A stretch of DNA of 64,000 bases from Alitta virens (taxonomy: Eukaryota > Annelida > Polychaeta > Phyllodocida > Nereididae): positions 12,203,162 to 12,267,161 of the forward strand of contig OW028581.1 in assembly GCA_932294295.1 (NCBI GenBank), read 5' to 3'. A program made the position numbers and the translations under genes. The notes under the pieces are model-generated. The model did not search any database and was not told where the DNA came from. It was given only the letters and a program-made list of their open reading frames with translations. Positions 23,486 through 35,959 of the stretch are shown piece by piece. Within the stretch, counting starts at the first letter, position 1; every line of letters starts with the position of its first letter.

Positions 23486-23935
23486 TTCGCTATTAAGACC
23501 ACCTCTCTTTTAATAATATAATAATATTTATTTCTTTCCAACTTACATTGTACAACACATGGTATGAAGACAATATAATAATAAATAATAATTACACCAC
23601 AAGTAAGTGGAAGGAATGCACCCGAGTAATTTATTACTATACCCGAAAGGTCTATTAAGACCATCTCACAATTAAAACCATCTCACAATTAAGACCACCT
23701 CACAAATAAAACCATCTCACAATTAAGACCATCTCACAATTAAGACCATCTCATTACTAAGACCACCTCACTACTAAGACAACCTCTCTATTAAGACCAC
23801 CTCTCTATTAAGACCACCTCACAATTAAGACCATCTCACTACTAAGACCACCTCACTACTAAAACAACCTCTCTATTAAGACCACCTCTCTATTAAGACC
23901 ACCTCTCTATTAAGACCACCTCACTATAAGACCAC
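23486..23935. repeat. 17-nt tandem array, interrupted by an AT-rich insert
   Basis: Units of 'ctattaagaccacctct', with variants 'acaattaagaccatctc' and 'actactaagaccacctc', follow one another from about 23650 to 23935, roughly 16 copies. One to two units also lie before 23512. Between them (about 23515-23645) is an AT-rich segment containing 'ttatttctttccaacttaca', which may be the 3' end of an inserted retroelement in reverse. Isolated units occur around 24045-24065. Confidence 0.85.
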
Positions 23936-24069
23936 CAAGAGTCATACAAGATCTCATTTACCTGTTAAGTAAGATCACTTCACCAATGAGACCAAATAGC
24001 TCCGACATATTACGTAAATCCTAACCAATAATTTACCTCACCATTAAGACCACCTCACTATTAATCCCA

Positions 24070-26310
24070 TAAATAAGTCTAAGGGTGTCCCTTATACTGA
24101 GGTTCTACTGTTCCAATATATGAAGTCTGTAGTAAGGTGCATACAGCCATAGTAAATGTCTAAATAACACAGACAGGCACTGTCTACCAATACATTACCG
24201 TGTCTCGTGTGTATTTATTTATGTTGATAATGTACAGAACACGCATCAATTTGCTATTAAATCATCATAATTCATAAGATCTAGGTATTACATACGGTGG
24301 CATTAATGTTGCTTATTATTTTCACCATAAATTAATCACATTTTAGACAGGATTTGTCTGTTAACACCACCATGTCTGGGGTTGAAATTTGAAGGTTTCT
24401 GGTCAAAATAACCAACCAAAATAAACGATTAGAGTAAAATATTTGAGTGATGCTTCAAAGGTAATATTAGTGTATTACGAGCAACCTACCTTATGAGAAA
24501 TCTTAGTATTCTACAGAGTAATATCCAAAATGATGCGAAATGGTCCAGAGGCTGCTTGGGAATGATGCAGCTCTGCTAGTGATGCTGCTGCTACTGCTGC
24601 TGCTGCTGCTGCTGTCAGCTCAGAGCTGAGCTTGCAACAACATTTTGATGTGCTGTGCTAGCTTACATAGTAAAAAGCAGTACAGCATGCATACAATCTA
24701 CGTGTTAATCAAAACACACGCAATATATATATATGTATAATATATCTCGGAATGGTAAGACTATATATTAGGGAGACTTCAGTATTTTTGTGTTCCCCTA
24801 CTTGAAATAATCAATGCTCCCCACTTCAATCATTGCATACAACTCATAACACACAGAATTCTATTGTATTTACAAAGACTCGTGGCTATATCAAAGAAAA
24901 TATTATTGTGCTTGCCAAGCACATATTATAGGAACTCAAATACCACACAATGATTATGCAAAATAAATATACAGTCAGTTCTCAAATATACCTTTTCAAT
25001 TCTAAATGTACCCGTATTGGTCGAATACGCTAGTTTATCCAAGATAAAATAAATCTTTGCGTATACTCAGTGTCTATGCTGGGGCAAGTAAACGAGGAAC
25101 ATAGTGTGGATTCTAAGAGCCCTATCATCTCATCATTATGTCTGCCTGCAGCTGCACTAAACAATATTTATCAGCATGATATTGTAGAAGTGTGATATCC
25201 AAGTCTGACTTCCATCTCAGAAATATTTATGCTAATAAAATTAGATATATCACACTACACAAAACAATAATATTATACATGTACACTAGTGTTACATATA
25301 TGCAATAATTCCTCAATTACCGCAACATTTAAACTGTAACAGTCCATAATCTTATTAGAGCATCGATTTATTCCAAAGCCTTTCTGATGTGAATGAATAT
25401 TACGGGAGTAACGTGGGGCCAACATTGCCCAAACATTTGCATAGATGAGACCATGAATAGATAAATCAATAGATGAATCAGAAATGAATAGAAGCAATTC
25501 CCTATTCGGCTCACATCTATTCTTCACTGTCAATCAATATTAAAGGGTTACTATAGTGCTTAAATTTAAATCAAAAGTATTGAATTTTTGTCAATTTTCC
25601 ATAAAAAAATTATAATATGCTAAATAAAGTAGCTCTTTATTTGTAAATTTTTTAAAGTTAAATTATTGTGGTACCATATTTATTATTTTCTTTTTTTCTG
25701 ATGCGCAACCTTCAAAATATTTGGGGGTAATGAAAACATTATAAATCTGATTTTTATATCATTTATATACTCAATCTCTTAACATCTAATTATTTATAAA
25801 TTATATTATTTTAGGACAATATTACAAGTCGATTAAACTATGAAAACATGACTCTACACTGTTCTATTGCCAAATGGCAATACAGTGAGGTGGTCTATAT
25901 AGGAGCATGGAGCCATGAGGAGGTCCACTGTAGCAGGAATCAGGTCAATGTATCCTAGACATACCATCTAGACGGCGTGAAGCAGCTGTAAGGATGCTGA
26001 GAGGATGCTATGAGGATGCAGGATCAGCACACTTCAGATCACAGAACAAGAATGTAGCATTAAGCATAGCTCAAGTTCAGCTCTTTAGAGTAAAGTATGA
26101 CTTTGCAAATAGTATACTTTAGGCTACTATACAGCAAAAAGCCAATTTGATAATATGTAGCTATAGTGACTCCATGGTATTATTTCAGTGGAGTTGAGCT
26201 GTTAAAACAATAAATAAATAAAATCGTGTAATACTGACTAATAAGACTTTATATAGTACATTGTATATTGATTTGGGGAAGGCTGAAGCGGGGCCGTAGC
26301 CTGCCTGCCT
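24070..26310. other. Intergenic with a GCT microsatellite and SINE remnant
   Basis: A (GCT)n run lies at about 24583-24614. A plus-oriented SINE remnant at about 25066-25150 has 'tcagtgtctatgctggggca' and ends with the tail ATCTCATCATTATGTCTGCC. No gene recognised. Confidence 0.5.
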
Positions 26311-26313
26311 GCC

Positions 26314-26334
26314 GGGGGGGGGGGGGGGGGGGGG
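26314..26334. repeat. Poly-G run of 21
   Basis: Twenty-one consecutive G on the plus strand, preceded by 'gcctgcctgccg'. Assembly length in such runs is unreliable. Confidence 0.95.
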
Positions 26335-28629
26335 CTACTGCTCCCCCTAGAATTTTGCCAAATATAGTACATATATATGAACATGGTTTCTGAACAATGC
26401 TGAAATTAACATAAAAGAAAGTCAAAAGTGCGACTTTTGACCGAACTGAGGCATAGGCCGCTACGGTGACTTCAATAGCCTTCAATTAATCTTAAGAATT
26501 GCTCAGCAATCATAAATAAAAAAAACCCAATATATCATTTAAAAAAAAAAGGGTATTACTTAATTCTAATACCTGACATAGAATTCTATAGAATATCGCG
26601 TGATTTAGTATTCTCTTATCATTGATCCAAGAATGCCATTAATTTATCAGCAAGTTGTGTGCTTGTGTTCATAAATAACCCCCTAATAGGCCCTAAATTA
26701 GCCTTAACCGAGTCTCTGGGGTTAAATTGTTAACTTGATAGCTAAAAATAACACAGGATATTAAATACGTGCCATTAACGAAAAAAGAATTTCGAGAATT
26801 CTACACGTGCCAATGACATCCGGTTATGACGTAGCATCAAAATTTCCCTCTAAACATGGAGAGCTCCAATGAAAATATTAAGGAAATACGAAAACCGGAA
26901 ACAATGAATCAAAACGACATATATAGACAAAGAATCCATCAAAATGGAAAATTTGTCATTGTGTAAAATAAACAACAATAAGTATCTACGCAGGAATAGT
27001 GAGTTTTTAGACCTTACATTTAAAAAATACTTTCAACTTATTTCATTGGCATTTAGTTTACATTCCCAAGTTGTTACACACGCAAAAAGCCCTCTTCCTT
27101 TTTTGCTTTGGAGATTTTTTGTTTTCATTTTCTTGGGAGCAGTCAGTGCATGGAATACAAGAGTTGTTGGTTTCCTAGGCAACTAGACTGGTAGCCTGGT
27201 AACCAATCAATAGACTAGCCTTGCAGCCAGTTGCCCCTAGCAACAATTTACGCGTAACCTAGGAAACCATTTACCCAGGATCAAGCATGACAATGTAACA
27301 ACAGGGCATGTTCAGAAAATAACGAGGATATTGATAATACAGTATGTATTACCAGTTCTTTAAATTTATCATAATTTGTAAACTGGGTATGTTATATTAT
27401 CTTAAGGCAAATTATAAAGACTTACTTTATATTATTTTATGGCAAATATATTTCAATTCTTTAATATTATAGAGTCGTCTCTAAGAGGTCTTGCCACTAT
27501 CAAGTCCATTGTTCACAAATATCATGACTTAAATTTAAAGGCATCCCTACACGGACAGCTGTAGATCGCACAGATATAGAGGTGAAAGTTCTTAAGATAT
27601 GTAAGGTGTCGCCCTCTGTGAAGAAATGTATATCTTAAGGTATATTCAGAAAAACCTCAGAATTAAGACCAATGATAATGTTTAGGTAGTCTTAAATAAG
27701 CTTCCACTGTGAAATATTTAATCTGATATGTTGAACATTATTACAATACAAGATCAATGTATCTCTTAAATCTCTAAATGAATATAATCAAGCTTAGATG
27801 AACTAGCTTAAATAGTTAAGAAAGACATTCTTTAATATTTAAAGATTTAAATAATTAAGGTCACGTAAATAGTAAGCAAAATATTTTCTTAATGATTCGT
27901 AATAAGGTCAAGGACATATTTTGTAGATTCAAGCCTAGTTGCCAGGCATAAAGATAACATAATGTAACATATTATCACAACTAAAATAGAGAGCTTATCT
28001 AATTTAGCTTAAAAGCACAAAATGTGAATTTCTGAATCTAAAATTCAACCTAACTTTTGCTGATTATATTTATCTTTCTTTTCTATCATGTCTTTTTCTT
28101 TAATGAATATAGAGAATTAGATTATTAAATCAAAATCCTTGAAGTCACTGGTCAGTGTACATGAAAAGTAATGTTAATTTTATAACAAGCACCATATCTT
28201 TTTAGCCTAGAGTGCAACAGCTTCTATAATCCCATACCCCTTAAGTCCTAAATTACCATGAACCCCTCTCAGTGCGCATGCGTAATTGACCTAATGGTTG
28301 TCGATGTCTATCAGTGAATGACTAATACGCTAGATGGAGCAAGTGCAGCATCTTAATTTCACTTTTATGCCCCAGAGGACTCTGCCCTCCATGCATCACC
28401 AGAAATTGACACTGATCTTGATGACCTATCTAGAATATCCAATTGATAGTAAATTCTGTGGGTAGCTATTAACTAAATATATAGGCGGGCAATAGGCCAC
28501 AGAAATTTCATGGGTAAATACAAGTTAATGTTTATCATCTTAAGATGTGGTTATCCTACCCGGATTGTGTTGTTTCTGTTACAGTAGTTCCAGAGGCAGA
28601 CGTAATGAAAAATCAAAGAATTAGCATAC
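26335..28629. other. Intergenic, no gene seen
   Basis: AT-rich. A dispersed 'aattaagaccaatg...ggtagtcttaaat' pair lies around 27658-27700. No gene recognised. Confidence 0.35.
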
Positions 28630-28835
28630 AAATGTTCTAGTAACAGGCATCTTAATTTTAATTTATATTTGACATCTTATCATTTAGTTGATTTCTGCTA
28701 TTTCCCATAGGAAATTATTTTAATGGAATCAGTTAGTTATGATCTAATGTGTCTGAAAAGCAAAAGGAGCAATAACAGGAGAAGAAAGACGTATGTCTTG
28801 CTGACTTCAGGGCTGCTCAGTGAAAAGACTCCATT
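28630..28835 (-). repeat. Dispersed repeat, copy 2 (pairs with 14525-14700)
   Basis: The reverse complement contains 'ttttcactgagcagccctga' and 'aatgataagatgtcaaatat' in the same order as copy 1. Directly upstream at about 28590 is 'gaggcagacgtaatga', a SINE tail remnant. Confidence 0.6.
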
Positions 28836-29277
28836 GACTGACTGACTGATTCTTCATTGAGCTTTATTTCCAAGCATCAGATTCATTGATAAAGATTTTC
28901 CTAAAGATTAAAATATACATGCATAATGTCCCCACAAAAAAGTACTCATCACCAGCCAATATAGGCCTGTCTGAATCCACACAAAACTCCAACTATCGGT
29001 CTGCTACATCTCTGAACCCCCACTTCTATGCGGATGGTAGTAACAGTTGTGTTATGGCACTGACAGCGTCTGCAAGACCATAATAGGGAAAGCAGACTGG
29101 CAATTGATTACACAATTTTCTGCTCATGAGCCTTTTTGATTTACATCTTTTCCACCCAGACTGCAGTACCTGTCTGGCAGGAGAGGAATTTTGGGGAAAA
29201 ACCCAGAGAAAGATAGAACCAAGGCCTCTAAAATGTGGCTATTTTCACAAATCATAAATAATGGCCTATTATTATGA

Positions 29278-29313
29278 TATCTATCTATCTATCTGTCTAT
29301 CCGTCTATCTGTG

Positions 29314-29345
<32 letters not shown>
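29278..29345. repeat. TCTA microsatellite with variants
   Basis: About 16 tetranucleotide units of CTAT/TCTA, interrupted by ctgt, ccgt and gtgt variants. Confidence 0.95.
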
Positions 29346-30524
29346 CTCTTTGAGTCTGTCTCTTGCTCAATAATTAAATACATTATACACAAGCCAAATT
29401 GATCTAATCTGGCTATTTTCAAGGTCAACTGTTGGAATATGGCCATCAATTAACAGACCAATTTTTTTTCCTATCTTTGCAAAAACATTCCTTATTATAT
29501 ACAGCAAGATTTTTGATATTTTTTTGACCTTCAATAAAGGATACTATGGTAACCAATTCATAACTTCCTTACACAAAACTGCTTTCTCTTCTATTTCTAT
29601 TTTGCTTATCCAATTGTGGGCTGACTTTATTATAGAAAAATGTCCAAGCAATATTAATATCACAGAGATTGTTTCTGCGCAGCAGACTTCTCCATAATCT
29701 TCAGCAAAAACTAACCCATGAGAATTGTGTATAAAGAGTTCTGCAGATGAGTTCTATGAAGTCACAGGGTTAACTGCACTTTCAGATTCTGTGACTCATG
29801 GTTGAGTCAGCCTCTCTCTCTCTCTACAGATTTGATATGGATCGGGCTAAATTGTGATTAATTGGTTTGTTTTACGCATATTATATTTATATCAAGCATC
29901 AGTATTACTATTGTTATCAATATGTTGGCTAAAAATATGTTAACAATATTTTGACTGATATACGAGTTTCTATGAAGTTATATTTCTAGTGTGCTTGATA
30001 TGCTAATTTGTATTACATACTCATTCATCCATTTGAATTAAATGTTTGGCAAGTAAGTAAATAAGGAAATATGTACCCACCTAACTACAACCAAACTATC
30101 TGAAATTTGGTAATTTAAACTAAAATGCTGAAATTATTCCTGTAATATATCTAAAGAAGAAGAGGCATTGAGAAATTGTCACTAGGAGTTCACAACATGT
30201 TAAACATCTACATCTATCGCACACTTTGAAAACAGCAACATTTGTCAACTCAATTGTCTGTTGAACCATCTCATACACAAGTCGAAATTGCAAAAAAATG
30301 CAAAGGCTCAAATTATACTTCAGAAGAGACAAAATTGGAATTACTTGGCTGTAGTCCCAACCACGCCTTGTGACCTTTAGATGACGTCACACAATTACAT
30401 ATGACAAACTAGTCAACAGGAGCATGTTGAAGGCATTGTTCAAAAGTGAATTTTCAGTCTGAACTCTGAAATGACGTAAAAATTCCCAATGCTACTGAAG
30501 TGAAGCTTCAAATTATATGACTAG
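29346..30524. other. Intergenic, no gene seen
   Basis: AT-rich, with a short TCTC run near 29812-29824. Nothing else recognised. Confidence 0.3.
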
Positions 30525-30650
30525 GTGCAGGCAGACGTGATGATGAAATGATAAAGCTAGGAGTTCACACCATGTTACACATTTACCCCATGGGTGGAGT
30601 TTTACTGCCTCAGCACAGACACCGAGTACAAGGCACAATCAATTTAAAGT
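30525..30650 (-). mobile_element. SINE 3' fragment, main family
   Basis: Plus-strand text has the tail complement 'ggcagacgtgatgatgaaat', then 'cacaccatgttacacattta', 'ccccatgggtggag' and 'gcacagacaccgagtacaag'. The head is missing. Confidence 0.65.
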
Positions 30651-33600
30651 CTCATACAGTAACAATACACAAGAAAGTTTTGGGTATACACTGTATATTC
30701 TACTAATGCTAGCACAATAGGACAATTGGGTAGCCATAGCAACGATTGTCAGAGGAAATACCAGCTGTGACCAGTTCTTGCTAGTTGTTGTCCTTGCCAG
30801 AAGAGGGAGCTGATAAATATTGATCTGATCTCCACGAGGGTGAAAATTTTCTGGAGCTTCCATTTTTCGGACGATCCGCTAACATCGACGGGGAAGAGAA
30901 TGGGCTTAACCCTTGCTCCTTGAGGCACACCGGCTACGGGTTAAACAATGCCATATGCTGCCCATACATAAGTAGAAATGTCTTGTTGAAGTAATGCCAC
31001 TCTATGGCTGTTAAGCTCACTGGAGCAGTGGCTAATGTAATGATGAGGTGATAAGATGCGATGTAAGAAGACACTTTAAATCAATGTTAACTAGCGTCAA
31101 GGCGGGGTCCTATACTGCTATTGGCATCGCTAGTAGCTGCCCGATAATGCTTACACGTCTCTTCTGTGAATTACATCCAGGTTCCAGCTAAGATTAAACT
31201 CTATTCATGCATCTGAGTTTTCCAACCTTGACCGATAAATCATACGGTGAGTGTTGAGGGAGTCACTGAATCACTATCACAACCATTAGGAAAACCAAGC
31301 TCTAGACCATTAGAGGCGATTAAGTGGTCTGTTTTCCAGATATTGTCTGTACTTTAATGTCGTTTTCTCAATCCGCATGTCTTGGTGACTATTTCTCCAT
31401 CCGGCTTAATACGAGACATTAAACTGGAGCTGCCTCATCATTACAGCATTAAACAGTCAATCTTGGGACAAAAAAAACACAAAAAAACACAGGTCCATAT
31501 CAATTCAGGTACCTGCTCCCCTCACAGTCATCCTTTCCTCACAATACTCAACATTATCTCATTACAGAGTCATTCTAAGATATTCAAACTTTTCCCCTTC
31601 ACAAATTCAATTATTAATTCCTAATGTCAATAACAAGCACTCCTAAAAATTCCCTGATTTCTGGGGGTTTTCCCTACATAACCTGAGTTTTCCCTGTCTG
31701 GAAAAGCTAACATCAGATTTCCAGGTTTCCCCGATTTCCAGAGTGGCTATGAACCCTGGCCTTAACACATTTTCAACAGGGAAAACACCACCAAAACACT
31801 GCATTTCAAGAACAGCACTGTACAAGAATGACAGAGTGCTAATGACCTTGCAATGACCTCGTAATGACAGGAAAGGTCAAACTGTGACAACCAGGACCTT
31901 TTGGCCTGAGGCATGTGCCCTTGTCACCGACATGCTGGAATCAAGTGTAAAGTGTTGTAAACTGTCACGGGCCATGTCCTATGGAACCAAAATCGTTCTA
32001 GGACACACAAGACACAGAGAGCAAAGATGGTTATATGGATGAGACAGAGGAATAATATTCAAATCTAGTTCTTTGCTATATTCAAATATTGTTGCACCGG
32101 AGATTCTTACAAATGAACCACACTGCGATGAGTATGTCTGAAGGTGATCTATACATGACAAGATATGGCTGATACTTGAGAATTGTTTCAATTTTGGGTA
32201 TATTACAAGTGCCCTTCTAACACTTTTTTTTTGTGGTAGATCTGAGATTATTTTGGCATATACAACCAAGAAAATAATATTTCGGTAGTATATATATATA
32301 ATAATAATAATAAAGTATTTTACAAGCAATATATTCCAAAATTCTATGAATTTGCATTTTTTTTTCACCGTTTTCTTATTTCATCTTTTAGGAACACACA
32401 GAAAGGTCAAAGCATGTAAAATAAAAGGTGAAAATAATGTTATTACACAAGTGTGAGTTGGCATGAACTTCCAGACTTTATGGTAAATAATTTGAGTCAC
32501 TCATGCAATCCATGTTTAACAACAAAAGCTGAGTTTATCTGAATCTCTTTCATGAGCATTTAAGAAGAAAATAGGATTTGAAATCACTGGATTTCTAATT
32601 CATGAATACTGCGCAGTCATCCTGACGTATTACACAGATTTGACGTTGTATGATAACTTCCATTAAAATGAGATCTTATAATTAAATAGAGTAACAATGT
32701 GTAGCGCTTGACAATGAACAAAGGTAGCAAAATCTAGACAATGAAAAACGTTCTTCTTTTCAACCACTTTTTTATTAATTGAGGGAAATTTAAATTAAAA
32801 GAAACCTAAATATTAAAAGTCGTTAATTATATTTAGTGTATTTTGTCATTTCCAGACATCATTAACAAGAACCTGGCCATTAAAACCACCCTTGGTACAA
32901 AATTGATGGTCTTAATGGTGAGGTGGTCTTAACAGTCACAGTCCAAAATTAGGCTTTTGTTGTACCTTTCTTTAGGGTGTATTATCACTATATATGGTCC
33001 CTTAAAGTGGGAAAAACCCATGAACTAGATAACACAAACAGTATCAGTGTCAATAATCAATCAGTGATCAGGTATCACCGATCACCTGTACCTTCCTGTG
33101 GTTATCGATTATGAGTTCAATACAAGTGATTTATTAACAGCTTTGACCACTATGATCAGCTGATTGATTGGTTAGGCGAGGCGTAACTACCTGTTGCAAT
33201 TTTGATCCCTAGAGGCAATGATCCCTATGCTTAATTGCTGTAATGTGACTTTAATTGGTTTTAAATATAATAATCCTAAAAGTCAATAATAATCCTATAA
33301 CATAGGCCACTTTGCAGCAACACCTCAGCATGAGGTGAATTTCACACATTAGTAACATATAATCAATAACATAGTAACTTTATATCAATAAAAAGGTGTT
33401 GATTTTATGTAACAGGATTTAATATGATTCACCATACCACACTTAATATTTGACAAACAAAGACCACGCTGCAGAAACCCTCAGCTAAATGTTTAACACG
33501 ATATTTCACGGCGAAATAAATTGATCTTCCATGAATCTAAACACCATGGCAAGGATAAAAGCTTATCTAATTATTCTGAATTGCAAAAAGTAGTTTGCTA

Positions 33601-34089
33601 AATTCCCTGTAAAGATGCATTAATTATTCATGCCAACAAATGCATTACAGCCCCACTTCACAAGGAGTCAAAACAGTTTCTTTTTTCCGCTCCTAAATTT
33701 ATTGTATCATACTTATTTCCATACTTTGAATGAAGTTTGAAAAATATCTAATGTCCAGCTTATACATCTCTCTTCGACATCTAAGCCGAGAATAAAAATA
33801 TATCGAAATAGAATGACCACACCAGCAGACTAAAAGCAGACTCAAATCAATACCGTAAGTGACCAAGCACTATGAACGACAGGTACAAGACCGTATGACT
33901 AAAGCCCCTCACTGACTAATGAAAAATATCCATTAGATCACAGAGGAGAACTTCAAAGATTGGAACAGAGCGAATAAGAGAAATTTCTTAGAAGGCACAA
34001 TAGTATTACTGTATTAGCCAGTTTTAGATGTATGAAGAAAATAAGATTCAACTTAATTATACGTATTAGTTATATCCCGAAAAGGAGGG
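30651..34089. other. Intergenic, no gene seen
   Basis: A SINE tail remnant (gtaatgatgaggtgataag) lies near 31036. 'ttaaaaccaccc' and 'gaggtggtcttaacag' (about 32879-32935) are dispersed copies of the 17-nt word. A TA/TAA run is at about 32288-32315. No gene recognised. Confidence 0.35.
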
Positions 34090-34168
34090 AGTTAACTAAC
34101 ATTTTTGTTGGTTATATATCTCAACGCCAAAGGCGTAAGAATATAACCAACAAAATGTTAGTTAACTT
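34090..34168. mobile_element. Hairpin element with near-perfect arms
   Basis: Left arm 'agttaactaacatttttgtt' plus 'ggttatat' (34091-34118) is matched by the inverted right arm 'atataaccaacaaaatgtta' plus 'gttaact' (34142-34168). Between them 'cgccaaaggcg' adds a further small stem. A single arm recurs at about 34279-34300. It looks like a small foldback or MITE-type element. Confidence 0.65.
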
Positions 34169-34736
34169 ATACTAACTTATAACTTATACTCCATTAGGCA
34201 TACTCACTAATTTGTTTTATGATTGTTTGTTTTGTTTTAATGCCTTTATTACTCAAGACAAGTTCAGTTTGCACTCAGGAGTTAACTAACATTTTTGTAG
34301 TTTATGGCCCGCTTAGAACAATAGGAAAACAGTCTAAGTGGAGTATAAAGTATATATAGGTAACATGGTACACTGTTCCTCATTTTATAAGAACACCGTT
34401 GATGAAATACCGCACCACATTTTAGTCATTTACAGTAAGACATACGCACCCACACATAAAGCGAGTTATGGATTATTTAATTAATTCCAGGTACTTTATG
34501 ATTTATGAACAAACAGCTACAACATACTATACGTATGTAATGTATGCGCACATGAAGTATAATTTTTGAAGCTCCAAATGACCAAAATCACTGAATTACC
34601 AAACAGGCCTTCAGCTTAGTATATTTTACTTCAAATAAGTTCAGCATCAAAAACAAACAAGTTCTTTTCCTATTCAAGGTCAATCTACATTTGTAGACAG
34701 CTTCTCGGCGAAGTAAGTTCTAACAAAATCAATATC

Positions 34737-34815
34737 TGGCCGCTAAGTGGTCTATGGGTTAAGACCTTAGTGATACCTCTGAAGGTCCTGGCTTCAATAT
34801 TTGCCCAATGCTCTA
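34737..34815 (+). mobile_element. tRNA-like SINE head
   Basis: 'ctaagtggtctatgggttaa' resembles an A-box and 'ggtcctggcttcaatatttg' a B-box, about 35 nt apart. Stem pairing is not preserved. A possible SINE body follows to about 34890. Confidence 0.35.
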
Positions 34816-35800
34816 TCAAAAGAGCTAGATCACAGCTGTAAGATGTGGTGTTATATTGAGATACACAGCACCCCTAGTCTTGTGTCAAAACAAGGGATAG
34901 AAGTTCATAGAACCCATGCATGCAGCCACGAAGGAACTATAGCAGTATAGCCACAGCGTGCAGCACAGTATGAATTTCCTCAATAAGAAATTTAAAAAAT
35001 GCAACAGAATCATTTACACGAAACACCGATTGTAAATATCTTCATAAATAAAATCCAAATGGTGAATATACTAAGGAACAACATGGAGGAGCCACAAAAC
35101 CTTTACCCCACCCCTGTAGAACCACACCTATAGAATTGTTTAACTGAAATCTAAACATCAAATATACACATATGTCCCTCTGTTATAATAAAGTGAAAAG
35201 GACTTTAAAAAAATCGACTTCTGAGTCTTTTCTCACAGTATTACCTATACGCTTCCTACAACTTTAACTTTCTTCTTTTTTCTTTCTTCCTTCTTTGTAA
35301 ACTGTTCTCGAATCGGAATACTTCAGCAGTGAACTCGAAAGGCAGTTGAGCGTCGTGACATATCGATGAATAGCAAACATTTCTTTACCTCAATGTAGAT
35401 ATATAAAATAGCATTAAAAATGTGTGGTCTAAAAAACTTCATTGCAATGTCACAGTCTATGTAAACTTCTGCAAAAGGCATTCCAAAACATCCGACACAA
35501 ATTATTCATACTTTTTACATGTCGCTAGTTCGCCAATATGTAATTTTCCATTCACAAAAACTTCAGAAATTGCAAGTTTATAACTACTAATACTTATACT
35601 ATGAATTAAATTTTAGCTTGGCTTTTACATTTTCATGTTTATGATGCTTAAGTTATAAGCACATGCTTATTTATTTATATATATTTATTTATATTTATTT
35701 ATTAACTTTTATTTATTAACTTTTATTTTTAAGACTACCACTGAGTGTCTGTCCCTTGCTACTGGTCGCAGGATTGAAATACATTCTTTATATTAAGACT

Positions 35801-35850
35801 AGGGTGGCCCCTTGGCAGCGACATCAAAGATGTCTTAAAGGGGTCACCCT
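35801..35850. repeat. 50-bp hairpin inside a putative retroelement 3' end
   Basis: Arms AGGGTGGCCCCTT (35801-35813) and AAGGGGTCACCCT (35838-35850) pair with one mismatch. Inside them GACATC-AAA-GATGTC (35820-35834) forms a perfect 6-bp stem. About 80 bases downstream, 'aaataaatatatctgaatct' and three 'tctgaa' units resemble the 3' tail of a non-LTR element. Confidence 0.6.
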
Positions 35851-35959
35851 ACTTAAAGCAAATTATAATAACATGATTGTAATATATATATATATTTTTT
35901 TTCTTTGATACCAGCTTTAAGTTAAATAAATATATCTGAATCTGAATCTGAAATCTGCC

